Positions 15,986 through 24,561 of a stretch of 47,433 nt of DNA are shown one piece after another; the stretch's first letter is position 1, and every line of letters starts with the position of its first letter. This DNA is from an uncultured Dorea sp. Its GTDB lineage: Bacteria; Bacillota; Clostridia; Lachnospirales; Lachnospiraceae. The translations under genes and the position numbers were made by a program. The stretch covers positions 1 to 47,433 of the forward strand of contig CAJTVU010000012.1 in assembly GCA_910580235.1 (NCBI GenBank), read 5' to 3'. The notes beneath the pieces are model-generated. The model did no database searches and was not told the origin of the DNA. It saw only the letters and a list, made by a program, of their open reading frames with translations.

Positions 15986-16252
15986 ATGCTCGCAGGTAAA
16001 ATTGTCGGAAGTATTGTTTCCACAAGAAAGCACGACAAGCTGGTCGGCAACAAATTTATGATCGTAGAGGTCGTAGAGCATATGAAAGAAGGAGCAGGCC
16101 GCTTAGTGGCGATTGACAATATCGGGGCAGGGATCGGAGATTATGTCCTTGTCGCACAGGGAAGCGCCGCCAGAAAAGGGTGCATGATGTCTGATGCGCC
16201 GGTTGACGCGGCAATTATCGGCATTATTGATGATGGGACAGGACTGGAGTAG
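15986..16252 (+). CDS. BMC vertex protein, EutN/CcmL family
   Basis: An 88-residue pentameric vertex protein that caps the corners of the shell. MLAGKIVGSIVSTRKHDKLV and the GIGDYVLVAQGSAAR turn are diagnostic. It is the only pentamer-forming shell protein in the window, which is enough for a closed shell. A GGAGGT site precedes the ATG by 6-7 bases. Confidence 0.95.
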   Translation: MLAGKIVGSIVSTRKHDKLVGNKFMIVEVVEHMKEGAGRLVAIDNIGAGIGDYVLVAQGSAARKGCMMSDAPVDAAIIGIIDDGTGLE

Positions 16253-16261
16253 TGAACGTTT

Positions 16262-17587
16262 ATGGGAATAAAAGAATTAAGCAGTATATTGCAGCAGAGC
16301 GGAATCGTCGGGGCAGGCGGAGCGGGCTTCCCCACCTATGCGAAATTAGACGAGCGCGCGGAAACGATTATCTTAAACTGTGCGGAGTGCGAACCGTTAT
16401 TAAAGCTACATAGGCAATTGCTGGAAAAGCATGCTCGTGAGATTGTAGAGGCGTTTCATAGGATCGGCCAGACAGTCGGAGCGAAAGATATCATCATCGG
16501 GATCAAGAGAGCTTACAAGAAGACGATCGAGGCGCTGAACGATTGTATCGGAGATTATCCGGGAGTAAGATTGGGCCTTCTGGACGAGGTCTATCCGGCG
16601 GGCGATGAAGTCGTCCTGATCTATGAGGTGACGGGAAAGGTCGTAAGGCCGGGCGGACTTCCGATTGAGAGCGGAGTCGCAGTGTTCAATGTGGAGACAG
16701 TCTATAATGTATATCGCGCGGTAAAAACGCAGGCGCCTGTTGTAGATAAGCTTATTTCCGTAGTAGCAGAGGTCAATAGCCCTGTGACCGTGAGGGTACC
16801 GATTGGCACTTCTATCGGGGAAGCCGTCTCAATGGCGGGCGGCGTGACGACGAAGGATCCGGTATATTTTATTGGAGGCCCTATGATGGGGTATATCGGC
16901 GCAGCCTCGCAGCCGGTGACAAAGACGACGAATGCGGTCCTGGTGCTTCCAGAGGATCATCTTATTATCCAGAAGAAGAACGGGAAGGCGTCTATTGATC
17001 TGAAGCGGGCGGCCGCGTCATGCTGCCAGTGTACGATGTGTACGGATCTTTGCCCAAGGGATCTTCTGGGCCATCCGGTCAATCCTCATAAATTTATGAT
17101 GGCTGCGACATGTAAAGATATGCAGAAGCCGGATATCTTTGTAAATACGATGTTCTGCTCTTCCTGTGGATTATGTGAGATGTATTCCTGTATGCAGAGC
17201 CTGTCGCCCAGAGCTCTGATGGCAGAGTATAAGCAGGGGCTTAGGGCTCATGGCCTGAAGCCGCCGCAGGGCGTGTCCCCAGGATCGGTCAGCCCGGCCA
17301 GGGAGTACAGGAAGGTTCCGATGGAGCGCTTGATGGCAAGATTAGATCTGACGCAGTATGACAGGGAAGCCCCATTACAGGATGGCACAAAGGATGTAAG
17401 AAAAGTCAGGATTATGCTCAGCCAGCATATAGGAGCTCCAGCGGAGGCGATCGTACAGCCGGGCGACATGGTAGAGACGGGACAGATGATCGCAAGGCCG
17501 GGGAAGGGATTGAGCGTCGGCATCCACGCGTCTATCAGCGGCAAGGTGACGGAAGTGTCTGAGAAGTTCATTGTAATCGAGAGATAG
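16262..17587 (+). CDS. PduS-like RnfC-related flavo/iron-sulfur protein
   Basis: A 441-residue electron-transfer protein. The N-terminal GIVGAGGAGFPTYAKL and NCAECEPLL form the RnfC/Complex-I-51-kDa-like flavin/NADH domain. An SLBB-like stretch follows near 160-210, then two [4Fe-4S] motifs near residues 253-305 (CCQCTMCTDLCP and CSSCGLCEMYSC). In the B12-dependent Pdu system PduS reduces cobalamin. This operon has no B12 enzyme, so it more likely shuttles electrons between NADH and another acceptor, perhaps across the shell with the PduT-like protein 18 bases downstream. Confidence 0.9.
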   Translation: MGIKELSSILQQSGIVGAGGAGFPTYAKLDERAETIILNCAECEPLLKLHRQLLEKHAREIVEAFHRIGQTVGAKDIIIGIKRAYKKTIEALNDCIGDYPGVRLGLLDEVYPAGDEVVLIYEVTGKVVRPGGLPIESGVAVFNVETVYNVYRAVKTQAPVVDKLISVVAEVNSPVTVRVPIGTSIGEAVSMAGGVTTKDPVYFIGGPMMGYIGAASQPVTKTTNAVLVLPEDHLIIQKKNGKASIDLKRAAASCCQCTMCTDLCPRDLLGHPVNPHKFMMAATCKDMQKPDIFVNTMFCSSCGLCEMYSCMQSLSPRALMAEYKQGLRAHGLKPPQGVSPGSVSPAREYRKVPMERLMARLDLTQYDREAPLQDGTKDVRKVRIMLSQHIGAPAEAIVQPGDMVETGQMIARPGKGLSVGIHASISGKVTEVSEKFIVIER

Positions 17588-17605
17588 AAAGGACGTACAT
17601 GTAAA

Positions 17606-18154
17606 ATGAGCAAAGCAATCGGAATGGTAGAATATAAGACTGTTTCTGCAGGCGTCGTGGCAGCAGATGCAATGGTAAAGACTTCCAATGTTAAGATCGT
17701 TGAGGCACAGACGGTATGTCCTGGAAAATATATTGTAATTATTACAGGGGATCTGAGTGCGGTAGATGCAGCCGTTAAGAATGCAAAAGTACAGCATGGA
17801 AGCCAGCTTATAGGCAGCTTCGTCCTGGGAAACCCGCATGAGGCGATCTTCCCGGCGATCTACGGGGCGACGGAGATCAAAGAGGTGGCGGCGCTTGGGA
17901 TCATTGAGACTTATGACGCGGCATCGATCATTGTCGCGGCGGATGAGGCGGCAAAGACAGCGATCGTGGATTTGATAGAGCTTCGCCTTGCAAGAGGCAT
18001 GTGCGGGAAATCTTACCTGTTCTTAACTGGAGAGGTGGCGGCGGTGGAGGCTGCGATCGAGCGTGCGAGAGGGGCAGCTGCAGCTGAGGGGATGTATCTG
18101 GATTCTTCCGTTATCCCGAGCCCTGACGAGCAGATCCGCCAGGCTATTCTATAG
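17606..18154 (+). CDS. Tandem BMC-domain (BMC-T) shell protein, PduT-like
   Basis: A 182-residue protein with two BMC domains in tandem, forming trimers. Domain 1 starts IGMVEYKTVSAGVVAADAM and domain 2 starts ALGIIETYDAASIIVAADEA. Cys38 (QTVCPGK) falls at the position where PduT holds a [4Fe-4S] cluster in its central pore, so a redox-conducting pore is plausible. It follows PduS directly, its known partner in Pdu compartments. It is the only BMC-T in the window. Confidence 0.93.
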   Translation: MSKAIGMVEYKTVSAGVVAADAMVKTSNVKIVEAQTVCPGKYIVIITGDLSAVDAAVKNAKVQHGSQLIGSFVLGNPHEAIFPAIYGATEIKEVAALGIIETYDAASIIVAADEAAKTAIVDLIELRLARGMCGKSYLFLTGEVAAVEAAIERARGAAAAEGMYLDSSVIPSPDEQIRQAIL

Positions 18155-18186
18155 GACAGAGTCTGTAGGCCGGATGGAGGTAGAGG

Positions 18187-18954
18187 ATGCTTGCGATTGA
18201 AAGACGGAATGCCATACTGGAGAAATTACAGGCGGAAAAGCGGGTTGTCGTCAGCGAGCTGAGCCACATTTACGACGTATCCGAGGAAACGATCAGAAGA
18301 GATTTAGAGAAGCTTGAGAACGACGGCTTTGCTATAAAAAGCTATGGCGGAGCCGTCATAAATGAAAATTCCAATCTGGACTTCCCGTTGAATGTCCGGA
18401 AGAATTGGAACGTGGCAGAAAAGCAGAGGGTTGCGGATGTTGTCAGCGGGATCGTAGAGGACGGGGAGCGGATTATCTTAGATGCCAGCTCCACTGCGGT
18501 AGCGATTGTAAAGCAGCTGAAAGAAAAGAAGAATCTTACATTGATTACGAATTCTGTTGAGATTATAGTCGAGACAGTCGATATGCTGTCTGACTGGACA
18601 GTCTTGTCTACAGGAGGCATCTTAAAGGGAAGCGGCCTTGCGCTGGTCGGCCCGCAGACGGAAAGGATGCTGCAATCATACCGTGTGGACAAAGCCATCA
18701 TCTCTGCAAAGGCGGTCTGGAAAGACGGGGGATTTTTTGATTCTGACGAGCTTCATGCAACGAACAAGCGGACAATGCTCCATGCGGCAAAGGAGAGGAT
18801 CCTGGCAGTGGACAGCTCGAAGCTGGGAAAGACGGCGTTTGCGAAGATTGGGAGCTTTTCTGACATTGACACGGTGGTAACAGATAAGAAGCCGGACGAT
18901 GATTGGGAGGAGTTCTTTAAAAAACAGGGAATTACGTGCAGATATCCAAGATAA
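18187..18954 (+). CDS. DeoR-family transcriptional regulator of the BMC operon
   Basis: A 255-residue regulator. The N-terminal winged helix reads RRNAILEKLQAEKRVVV...YDVSEETIRRDLEKLE, and the C-terminal sugar-phosphate isomerase-like sensor domain contains ITNSVEI and ILDASSTAV. Such proteins usually respond to a sugar phosphate; fuculose-1-phosphate or DHAP would fit here. It is the last gene of the BMC operon, 32 bases after PduT, so it is probably autoregulated. The direct repeats at 5544-5586 are its best candidate site. Confidence 0.9.
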   Translation: MLAIERRNAILEKLQAEKRVVVSELSHIYDVSEETIRRDLEKLENDGFAIKSYGGAVINENSNLDFPLNVRKNWNVAEKQRVADVVSGIVEDGERIILDASSTAVAIVKQLKEKKNLTLITNSVEIIVETVDMLSDWTVLSTGGILKGSGLALVGPQTERMLQSYRVDKAIISAKAVWKDGGFFDSDELHATNKRTMLHAAKERILAVDSSKLGKTAFAKIGSFSDIDTVVTDKKPDDDWEEFFKKQGITCRYPR

Positions 18955-18961
18955 AGGAGCT

Positions 18962-18975
18962 CTCTGTGCACAGAG
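18962..18975. promoter_or_regulatory. Perfect palindrome CTCTGTGCACAGAG after the DeoR gene
   Basis: A perfect 14-bp palindrome 7 bases after the DeoR stop. No T-run follows, so a terminator is unlikely on its own. It may be an operator or a weak RNA hairpin. The rest of the gap up to 19064 shows nothing convincing. Confidence 0.3.
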
Positions 18976-19064
18976 GGCGAAGATGTATGAAATAAAGAAT
19001 GCGAGCAAGGCGAAAACGAGTTTGTCTGAGACTATGAAAGGAGGATCAGCAAAGTCGTTTTTTA

Positions 19065-19093
19065 TTGACATTTAAAAAGATCTATATTATGAT
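19065..19093 (+). promoter_or_regulatory. Strong sigma-A promoter of the aldolase/kinase cluster
   Basis: TTGACA at 19065-19070 and TATGAT at 19088-19093 are separated by 17 bp. Transcription would start near 19100, at the edge of the LacI-type operator. Confidence 0.8.
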
Positions 19094-19101
19094 GAATAAA
19101 A

Positions 19102-19115
19102 CCGAAACGTTTCGG
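19102..19115. promoter_or_regulatory. LacI-type operator at the transcription start
   Basis: CCGAAACGTTTCGG is a perfect 14-bp palindrome right after the -10 box, ideal for repression. Its centre matches the general LacI/CcpA pattern. Related sites occur near 25964, 27000 and 27176. The adjacent LacI gene (20007) is the likely regulator; CcpA is an alternative. Confidence 0.75.
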
Positions 19116-19139
19116 ATTCTGGACAAGGAGGAGAAGGAT

Positions 19140-19991
19140 ATGCCATTGGTAACATCGGAAAAAATGCTTTTAGACGCGCAGAAGGGCGGGTATGCAGTAG
19201 GCGCGTTTAATGTGGAGAACATGGAAATGGTGAAAGCGGTCATCGCAGCGGCGGAGGAATTACGAGCCCCGGTCATGCTTCAGACGACGCCGTCTACAAT
19301 TAAGTACGGCACATTGGAGACTTACGCGGCGATCGTAGCGGCAGAGGCGAAAAGGGCTTCAGTTCCAGTATGCCTGCATTTAGATCACGGCAGCAGCAGT
19401 GAATTGGCTGCAGAGGCCATAGCCGCAGGCTATACTTCCGTTATGATGGACGGGTCGGGAGAGGATTTCGAACAGAATATCGCAGTGAGCAAAAGAGTCG
19501 TGGAAAAGGCAGAGCCGCTTGGCATCCCGGTGGAGGCGGAGCTTGGGAAGGTCGGCGGCAAGGAAGATGATCTGGAAGCAGATGCAGATACGAATACAGA
19601 TCCCAAGGAGGCGCAGGAATTTGTAGAGAGGACGGGAGTCTCTTCTCTTGCGATCGCGATCGGGACGGCGCATGGGTTCTATGTGGGGACGCCGATGCTT
19701 GACAAAGAGAGGGTATCGGAGATTAAAAAGGCCGTGTCTGTGCCGCTTGTGCTTCACGGGGCGTCGGGGCTTACAGATGAGGATGTTAGGGAATGTGTGC
19801 AGAGAGGGATCTGTAAAGTGAATTTTGCCACAGAGCTTCGGGCTGCTTATACAGGGGCAGTGAAAAAGCTCCTGGAGGAGAAGCCGGAGACTTTCGATCC
19901 TAAAAAGCTGGGCGCGGCAGGGATGGCGAGCGTGAAGGAGCTGGTCATGGAACGGATGAAGGTATGCGGGTGCGACGGGCAGGCAGAATAG
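19140..19991 (+). CDS. Class II fructose/tagatose-bisphosphate aldolase family protein
   Basis: A 283-residue zinc aldolase of the FbaA/GatY/KbaY family. Metal-binding motifs are CLHLDHGSS, GTAHGFYV and LHGASGLT, and EAELGKVGGKEDD is typical of the group. It cleaves a ketose (bis)phosphate to DHAP or glyceraldehyde-phosphate plus an aldehyde. Which sugar is used is not evident; placement with a kinase and a dehydrogenase fusion suggests a ketose-phosphate made by this cluster. ATG 19140 is chosen because AAGGAGG lies 8 bases upstream. It is first in the operon. Confidence 0.88.
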   Translation: MPLVTSEKMLLDAQKGGYAVGAFNVENMEMVKAVIAAAEELRAPVMLQTTPSTIKYGTLETYAAIVAAEAKRASVPVCLHLDHGSSSELAAEAIAAGYTSVMMDGSGEDFEQNIAVSKRVVEKAEPLGIPVEAELGKVGGKEDDLEADADTNTDPKEAQEFVERTGVSSLAIAIGTAHGFYVGTPMLDKERVSEIKKAVSVPLVLHGASGLTDEDVRECVQRGICKVNFATELRAAYTGAVKKLLEEKPETFDPKKLGAAGMASVKELVMERMKVCGCDGQAE

Positions 19992-20006
19992 ACGGGGAGA
20001 TAGACG

Positions 20007-21011
20007 GTGGCAGTTACGATAAAGGATATTGCGAAAAAGACGGGATTGGGACTGGCGACGATTTCTTCTTATCTGAACGGTGGGAATGTACGGGAAAAAA
20101 ATAAAGTAAAGATCGAGGCGGCGATCGAGGAGCTTCATTTTGAAGTAAATGAGGTGGCGCGGGGGCTGAAGACGAACAGGACGAAAACGATCGGAATCAT
20201 AATCCCGGAGCTGAATAATATTTTCTGTGCAGAGATCATTACGGAAGTAGAGGATGTATTAAGAAGCCGCGGATATGCTACCATGCTCTGCGATTGCAGA
20301 ACGGATGAGAAGAGAGAAGAAGAGGCAGTGGAGTTCCTGAATAAAAGAAGAGTGGACGGCCTGATCCTGATGCCGTCAGGAAATCTGGGAAGGCACCTTC
20401 GCCCATTTTTGAGAAAGAACAAGCCAGTCGTGCTGATCGACCGGAACTTAAAGGATATCGAGTGCGACAGCGTGCTGGTGGATAATCGCGGCGCAGTAAA
20501 AGATGGGGTTCTAAGGCTGGCGCATGCGGGGCATGAGAAGATCGGCATGATCGCGGGACCGGAAGGCGTATTTACGGCAGAGGAGCGTTTAGAAGGATAC
20601 AGGGAGGCGCTCCAGGAGGCGGGGATCCCACAGTGTGAGGAGCTGATCGTCCGCGGGGATTATACGATCGCGGGGGGAGCAGCAAGCTTTCGAGCTCTTC
20701 TTGAACGGAATCCAAAGATGACCGCAGTGCTGGTCTCTAATTATGAGATGACGATGGGAGCGGTCATTGAGGCAAATGAGATGGATGTTTTGATCCCAGA
20801 CCGCATATCTTTTATTGGGTTTGACAATCTTGAATTTGCCAGAGCCTGTATCCCCAGGCTTAGTATCGTGACACAGCCGACGAGGGAGATTGGGCGCAGG
20901 GCGGCGGATCTGATGCTCCAGAAGCTTGAGGGAGAGATGCCGTTAGAAGAAAGAGTGCGCGTAAAGCTTAAAACGGACTTTGTAGAGGGAAGGACAATAA
21001 AGAAGAGGTAG
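20007..21011 (+). CDS. LacI-family transcriptional regulator
   Basis: A 334-residue regulator. The N-terminal helix-turn-helix and hinge read VTIKDIAKKTGLGLATISSYLNGG and continue to VARGLKTNRTKTIG, followed by a periplasmic-binding-protein-like sensor domain. GTG 20007 follows GGGGAG with suitable spacing. It lies second in the operon behind the CCGAAACGTTTCGG operator, which suggests autorepression. It is a close paralogue of the LacI at 25995; both DNA-binding helices are similar and could recognise the same AAACGTTT core. Confidence 0.9.
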   Translation: MAVTIKDIAKKTGLGLATISSYLNGGNVREKNKVKIEAAIEELHFEVNEVARGLKTNRTKTIGIIIPELNNIFCAEIITEVEDVLRSRGYATMLCDCRTDEKREEEAVEFLNKRRVDGLILMPSGNLGRHLRPFLRKNKPVVLIDRNLKDIECDSVLVDNRGAVKDGVLRLAHAGHEKIGMIAGPEGVFTAEERLEGYREALQEAGIPQCEELIVRGDYTIAGGAASFRALLERNPKMTAVLVSNYEMTMGAVIEANEMDVLIPDRISFIGFDNLEFARACIPRLSIVTQPTREIGRRAADLMLQKLEGEMPLEERVRVKLKTDFVEGRTIKKR

Positions 21012-21013
21012 AG

Positions 21014-22519
21014 ATGAAGCCATATTTATTAGGGATCGACATTGGTACGAGCGCTTGCAAGGTCGCTGTATTTGATGAGCATGGCCAGGCTATGTCGACC
21101 GCAAGCAGCGGTTACGAAGTATATTATCCAAGAGAAGGATGGGCAGAGCAGGATCCGGAGGAGTGGTGGGAGGCGGTCTGCCATGCAGTGAAAGAGTCTC
21201 TGAAAAGAGGAGGTATAAAGCCGGAAGACATTGCGGGAATCGGGATCGACGGACAGAGCTGGTCCGCGGTGGCGGTGGACAGATCGGGAAGGGCGCTTAC
21301 AAACACGCCGATCTGGATGGATACAAGGGCGGCGGATATTTGCGATGAAATGAACGACAAGATCGGAGCAGAGAATATTTTCAAGGTATGTGGGAATTCT
21401 CTCCAGCCGTCCTATACCACTGCAAAGATCATCTGGTATAAAAGGAATAAGCCGGAGGTATATGGGCAGACGGACAAGATCCTCCAATCCAACAGCTACA
21501 TTGCTTATAAGCTGACCGGAAAGCTGACCCAGGATGTGTCTCAGGGATATGGGCTCCATTGTTTTGATATGCGTACAGGAGCGTGGGACAAGGAGATGTG
21601 TGAGGCTTTTGGCATTCCGATGTCCATGCTTCCGGATATCTGCCCGTGCCATGAGATCATAGGGGGCGTTACAAAAAAGGCGGCGGCAGAGTGCGGCCTG
21701 CCGGAAGGCACGCCTGTTGCAGCAGGCGGCCTGGATGCGGCATGCGGGACGCTGGGCGCAGGTGTGATCCGTCCGGGCGAATGTCAGGAGCAGGGCGGGC
21801 AGGCAGGCGGCATGAGCATCTGTATGGATGAGTATAAGGCGGACGAAAGGCTGATCCTGGGCTTCCATGTCGTCCCGGGGCGGTGGCTTTTGCAGGGAGG
21901 CACAACGGGAGGCGGAGGAGTCATGCGGTGGCTGGAAAGAGAGTTTGCTGCTTATGAAAGGGAAAAAGGAAAGCAGATTGGAAAGAGCTCTCTAGAGCTG
22001 TTTAATGAAGAAGCGGCAAAGGTGGCTGCCGGATGTGATGGCGTTGTATTTCTTCCCTATATGGCAGGGGAGCGTTCTCCGATTTGGAATCCGAGCGCCA
22101 AGGGCGTGTATTACGGGCTGGACTTTAGCAAGACGAAAGGGCATTTTATAAGAGCGGCTATGGAAGGGGTAGCATTCTCGCTGAAGCATAATTTGGAGAC
22201 GGCTCGGGAAGCGGGGGCAGACGTGGAGATGCTGCGGGCAGTAGGCGGCTCTGCAAATTCACATTTGTGGACGCAGATAAAATCTGATGTTACAGGGAAG
22301 CCGATCGCAGTACCGTCCTCTGATACAGCGACGACATTGGGTGCTGCGATACTGGCGGGAGTGGGCGTTGGAATGTACCAGGATTTTGAAGAGGCGGTGA
22401 GCCTGACTGTCCGGGATAAGCGGTTCCATGAGCCGGGGGAGGCCGATCGAGCGATGTACGAGCGATCCTACAAGAGCTATCTTACGCTTTATGACAGCCT
22501 GAAAGAAATGATGAAGTAA
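21014..22519 (+). CDS. FGGY-family carbohydrate kinase, xylulokinase-like
   Basis: A 501-residue sugar kinase. The N-terminal phosphate loop is LLGIDIGTSACKVAVFDEHG, GIGIDGQSWSAVAVD and TPIWMDTRA are xylulokinase-like, and the C-terminal AVGGSANSHLWTQIKSDVTG is the FGGY signature region. It would phosphorylate a ketopentose or a related ketose. It is 2 bases after the LacI gene and 17 before the dehydrogenase/aldo-keto reductase fusion, so its substrate is probably the ketose made by the fusion's zinc dehydrogenase half. Confidence 0.88.
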   Translation: MKPYLLGIDIGTSACKVAVFDEHGQAMSTASSGYEVYYPREGWAEQDPEEWWEAVCHAVKESLKRGGIKPEDIAGIGIDGQSWSAVAVDRSGRALTNTPIWMDTRAADICDEMNDKIGAENIFKVCGNSLQPSYTTAKIIWYKRNKPEVYGQTDKILQSNSYIAYKLTGKLTQDVSQGYGLHCFDMRTGAWDKEMCEAFGIPMSMLPDICPCHEIIGGVTKKAAAECGLPEGTPVAAGGLDAACGTLGAGVIRPGECQEQGGQAGGMSICMDEYKADERLILGFHVVPGRWLLQGGTTGGGGVMRWLEREFAAYEREKGKQIGKSSLELFNEEAAKVAAGCDGVVFLPYMAGERSPIWNPSAKGVYYGLDFSKTKGHFIRAAMEGVAFSLKHNLETAREAGADVEMLRAVGGSANSHLWTQIKSDVTGKPIAVPSSDTATTLGAAILAGVGVGMYQDFEEAVSLTVRDKRFHEPGEADRAMYERSYKSYLTLYDSLKEMMK

Positions 22520-22536
22520 AAAGGAGGAAATGTTAC

Positions 22537-24561
22537 ATGAAAGCAGCAGTTGTATGTGCCAATGAAGATGTGCAGTACATGGAGCAGGAAGAGCCCCAAG
22601 TAAGCGCCGGTATGGTAAAGGTCAAAGTGAAGGCTTCCGGCATCTGCGGATCGGATGTGCCGAGGGTATTGGACAATGGAGTACACTTTTACCCAATCGT
22701 ACTGGGGCATGAGTTTTCTGGAGACGTGATAGAGGTTGGAGAGGGAGTTACGAAAGTGAAGCCTGGAGACAGGGTCTCGGGCGCGCCGTTAATTCCCTGT
22801 ATGAAGTGCGGCGACTGTCAGAACGGGAACTTTTCGCTTTGTAAGCGCTATAGCTTCATCGGCTCCAGGCAGCAGGGGAGCAATGCGGATTATGTAGTGA
22901 TCCCGGAGCAAAATGCGGTCCCTTTTGACAAAAGCATTTCCTATGAGCAAGGGGCGATGTTCGAGCCGTCTACCGTTGCGCTCCACGGGCTGCTGCAGAA
23001 TGACTATAAAGGCGGGGAATATGTGGCGATCTTAGGCGGCGGCACGATCGGGATATTTACGATGCAGTGGGCGAAGATCTTCGGCGCTAAGAAGGTCGTT
23101 GTATTTGATATTAGTGAGGAAAGGCTTGCATTGGCCAAAAGATTGGGCGCAGACGAGGTGATCAATACAACGAAGGAAAGCTATATGGATGAAGCGAAAG
23201 AGATCGCCCAGGATAAAGGATATGGGTATGTGTTTGAAACGGCGGGGCAGGTGCCGACGATGCATATGGCGTTCGAGCTTGCAGGGAATAAGGCGCATGT
23301 ATGTTTTGTAGGAACGCCCCATGGAGAGCTTGCATTTAGCCCGAAGCTGTGGGAGAATATGAACCGTAAAGAATTTAAGCTTACCGGCTCCTGGATGTCC
23401 TACAGCGCGCCTTTCCCGGGGATGGAGTGGGAGCTTACCGCCCACTATTTTGCTACGGGGCAATTAAAGTTCGACCCGGGCTTCATCTTCAAAAAAATGC
23501 CTATGAGCCGGGCACAGGAGGCATTTCAGATGTTTAAAGAGCCAGGGGCTGTCAAGGGGAAGATACTGCTGATGAATGAGGAACATGTGGATCCGGAGGC
23601 TGTGCCAAAGAAAAAGCTGTATACGGGAGCAGAGATGCCTTGCATCGGGATGGGGACTTTTGGCTCGGACCGGGTAAGCGCTTCGGAGGTGTCGGAGGCA
23701 GTGGAAGGCGCGATCCGCTGCGGCTACCGTTTGTTTGACTGCGCTGCATGCTATGGAAATGAGGACAGGATCGGAGAGGTATTTGAGAAGGCTTTTTCAG
23801 AAGGAGCTGTGGAGAGGAAAGACCTGTTCATTATGTCCAAGGTATGGAATGATATGCACAGGGACGTAGAAAAGGCATGTAGGAAGAGTATTGCCGATTT
23901 GAAGTGTGAATATCTGGATATGTATTTTATCCATTGGCCGTTTCCCAACTATCATGCTCCGGGCTGTGATGTGGATTCCAGAAATCCAGATTCCAGGCCG
24001 TTCAATGTGGAAGAGTTTATGGATACTTACCGCCAGTGTGAGGAGTTAGTGGAGAAGGGGCTTATCCGACATATCGGTATATCCAATATGACGATTGCGA
24101 AAATGGATGCAGTCCTTCCAATGATGAAGATCATGCCGGCAGCGGCGGAGATTGAGATGCACCCGGCATTCCAGCAAAAGGACATCCAGAAATATCTGGA
24201 AGAGAGGGACATCCTTCCGATCGGCTATATGCCCATTGGCTCTCCACGCAGGCCGGAGAGGGATATCATGGAAGAAGATATCGTAGATCTTGAGCTCCTG
24301 GAGATACAGGCGATCGCAGAAGACCACGGAGTACATCCTGCGATCATAGCATTAAAATGGGCGCATCAGAACGGACAGATCCCAATTCCGTTCTCAATAC
24401 ATAATTATTATGCAAACCTAAAATGCGTAACAGAAGACCCGCTAACAGAAGAAGAGATGGCTTCCATCGCAGCTTTGGAGCGTGGGAACAGATTAGTAAA
24501 AGGGCATGTATTTTTGTGGGAAGGAGCAAAGGACTGGCATGATCTCTGGGATGAAGACTAA
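22537..24561 (+). CDS. Fused zinc alcohol/polyol dehydrogenase and aldo-keto reductase
   Basis: A 674-residue two-enzyme polypeptide. Residues 1-345 are an MDR polyol dehydrogenase (GatD/sorbitol-dehydrogenase-like). Its catalytic zinc motif is GICGSDV with LGHEFSG, structural-zinc Cys are near 88, 91, 94 and 102, and the Rossmann loop GGGTIGIF is followed by Asp191, which favours NAD. Residues about 359-674 are an aldo-keto reductase with tetrad Asp401, Tyr406, Lys435 and His466. The usual NADPH-binding IPKS motif reads IPFSIHNY, so NADH use is possible. One chain could reduce an aldose to an alditol and oxidise it to a ketose. AAAGGAGGAAATG precedes it. No frameshift is visible, so the fusion seems genuine. 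Confidence 0.88.
   Translation: MKAAVVCANEDVQYMEQEEPQVSAGMVKVKVKASGICGSDVPRVLDNGVHFYPIVLGHEFSGDVIEVGEGVTKVKPGDRVSGAPLIPCMKCGDCQNGNFSLCKRYSFIGSRQQGSNADYVVIPEQNAVPFDKSISYEQGAMFEPSTVALHGLLQNDYKGGEYVAILGGGTIGIFTMQWAKIFGAKKVVVFDISEERLALAKRLGADEVINTTKESYMDEAKEIAQDKGYGYVFETAGQVPTMHMAFELAGNKAHVCFVGTPHGELAFSPKLWENMNRKEFKLTGSWMSYSAPFPGMEWELTAHYFATGQLKFDPGFIFKKMPMSRAQEAFQMFKEPGAVKGKILLMNEEHVDPEAVPKKKLYTGAEMPCIGMGTFGSDRVSASEVSEAVEGAIRCGYRLFDCAACYGNEDRIGEVFEKAFSEGAVERKDLFIMSKVWNDMHRDVEKACRKSIADLKCEYLDMYFIHWPFPNYHAPGCDVDSRNPDSRPFNVEEFMDTYRQCEELVEKGLIRHIGISNMTIAKMDAVLPMMKIMPAAAEIEMHPAFQQKDIQKYLEERDILPIGYMPIGSPRRPERDIMEEDIVDLELLEIQAIAEDHGVHPAIIALKWAHQNGQIPIPFSIHNYYANLKCVTEDPLTEEEMASIAALERGNRLVKGHVFLWEGAKDWHDLWDED

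Noticed and set aside
18983..19075. A 30-codon frame between the DeoR gene and the class II aldolase
   Set aside because: It has only a weak ribosome site, overlaps the -35 of a strong promoter, and has no recognisable sequence; more likely non-coding.
21029..21868. Antisense 279-residue open frame inside the xylulokinase-like gene
   Set aside because: Composition (many His, Arg, Pro, Cys) is typical of a reverse-frame shadow; the sense frame has the FGGY motifs.
22537..24561. Two separate genes joined by a sequencing error
   Set aside because: The frame is continuous across a short normal linker, with no stop, no frameshift and no ribosome site before the aldo-keto reductase half.
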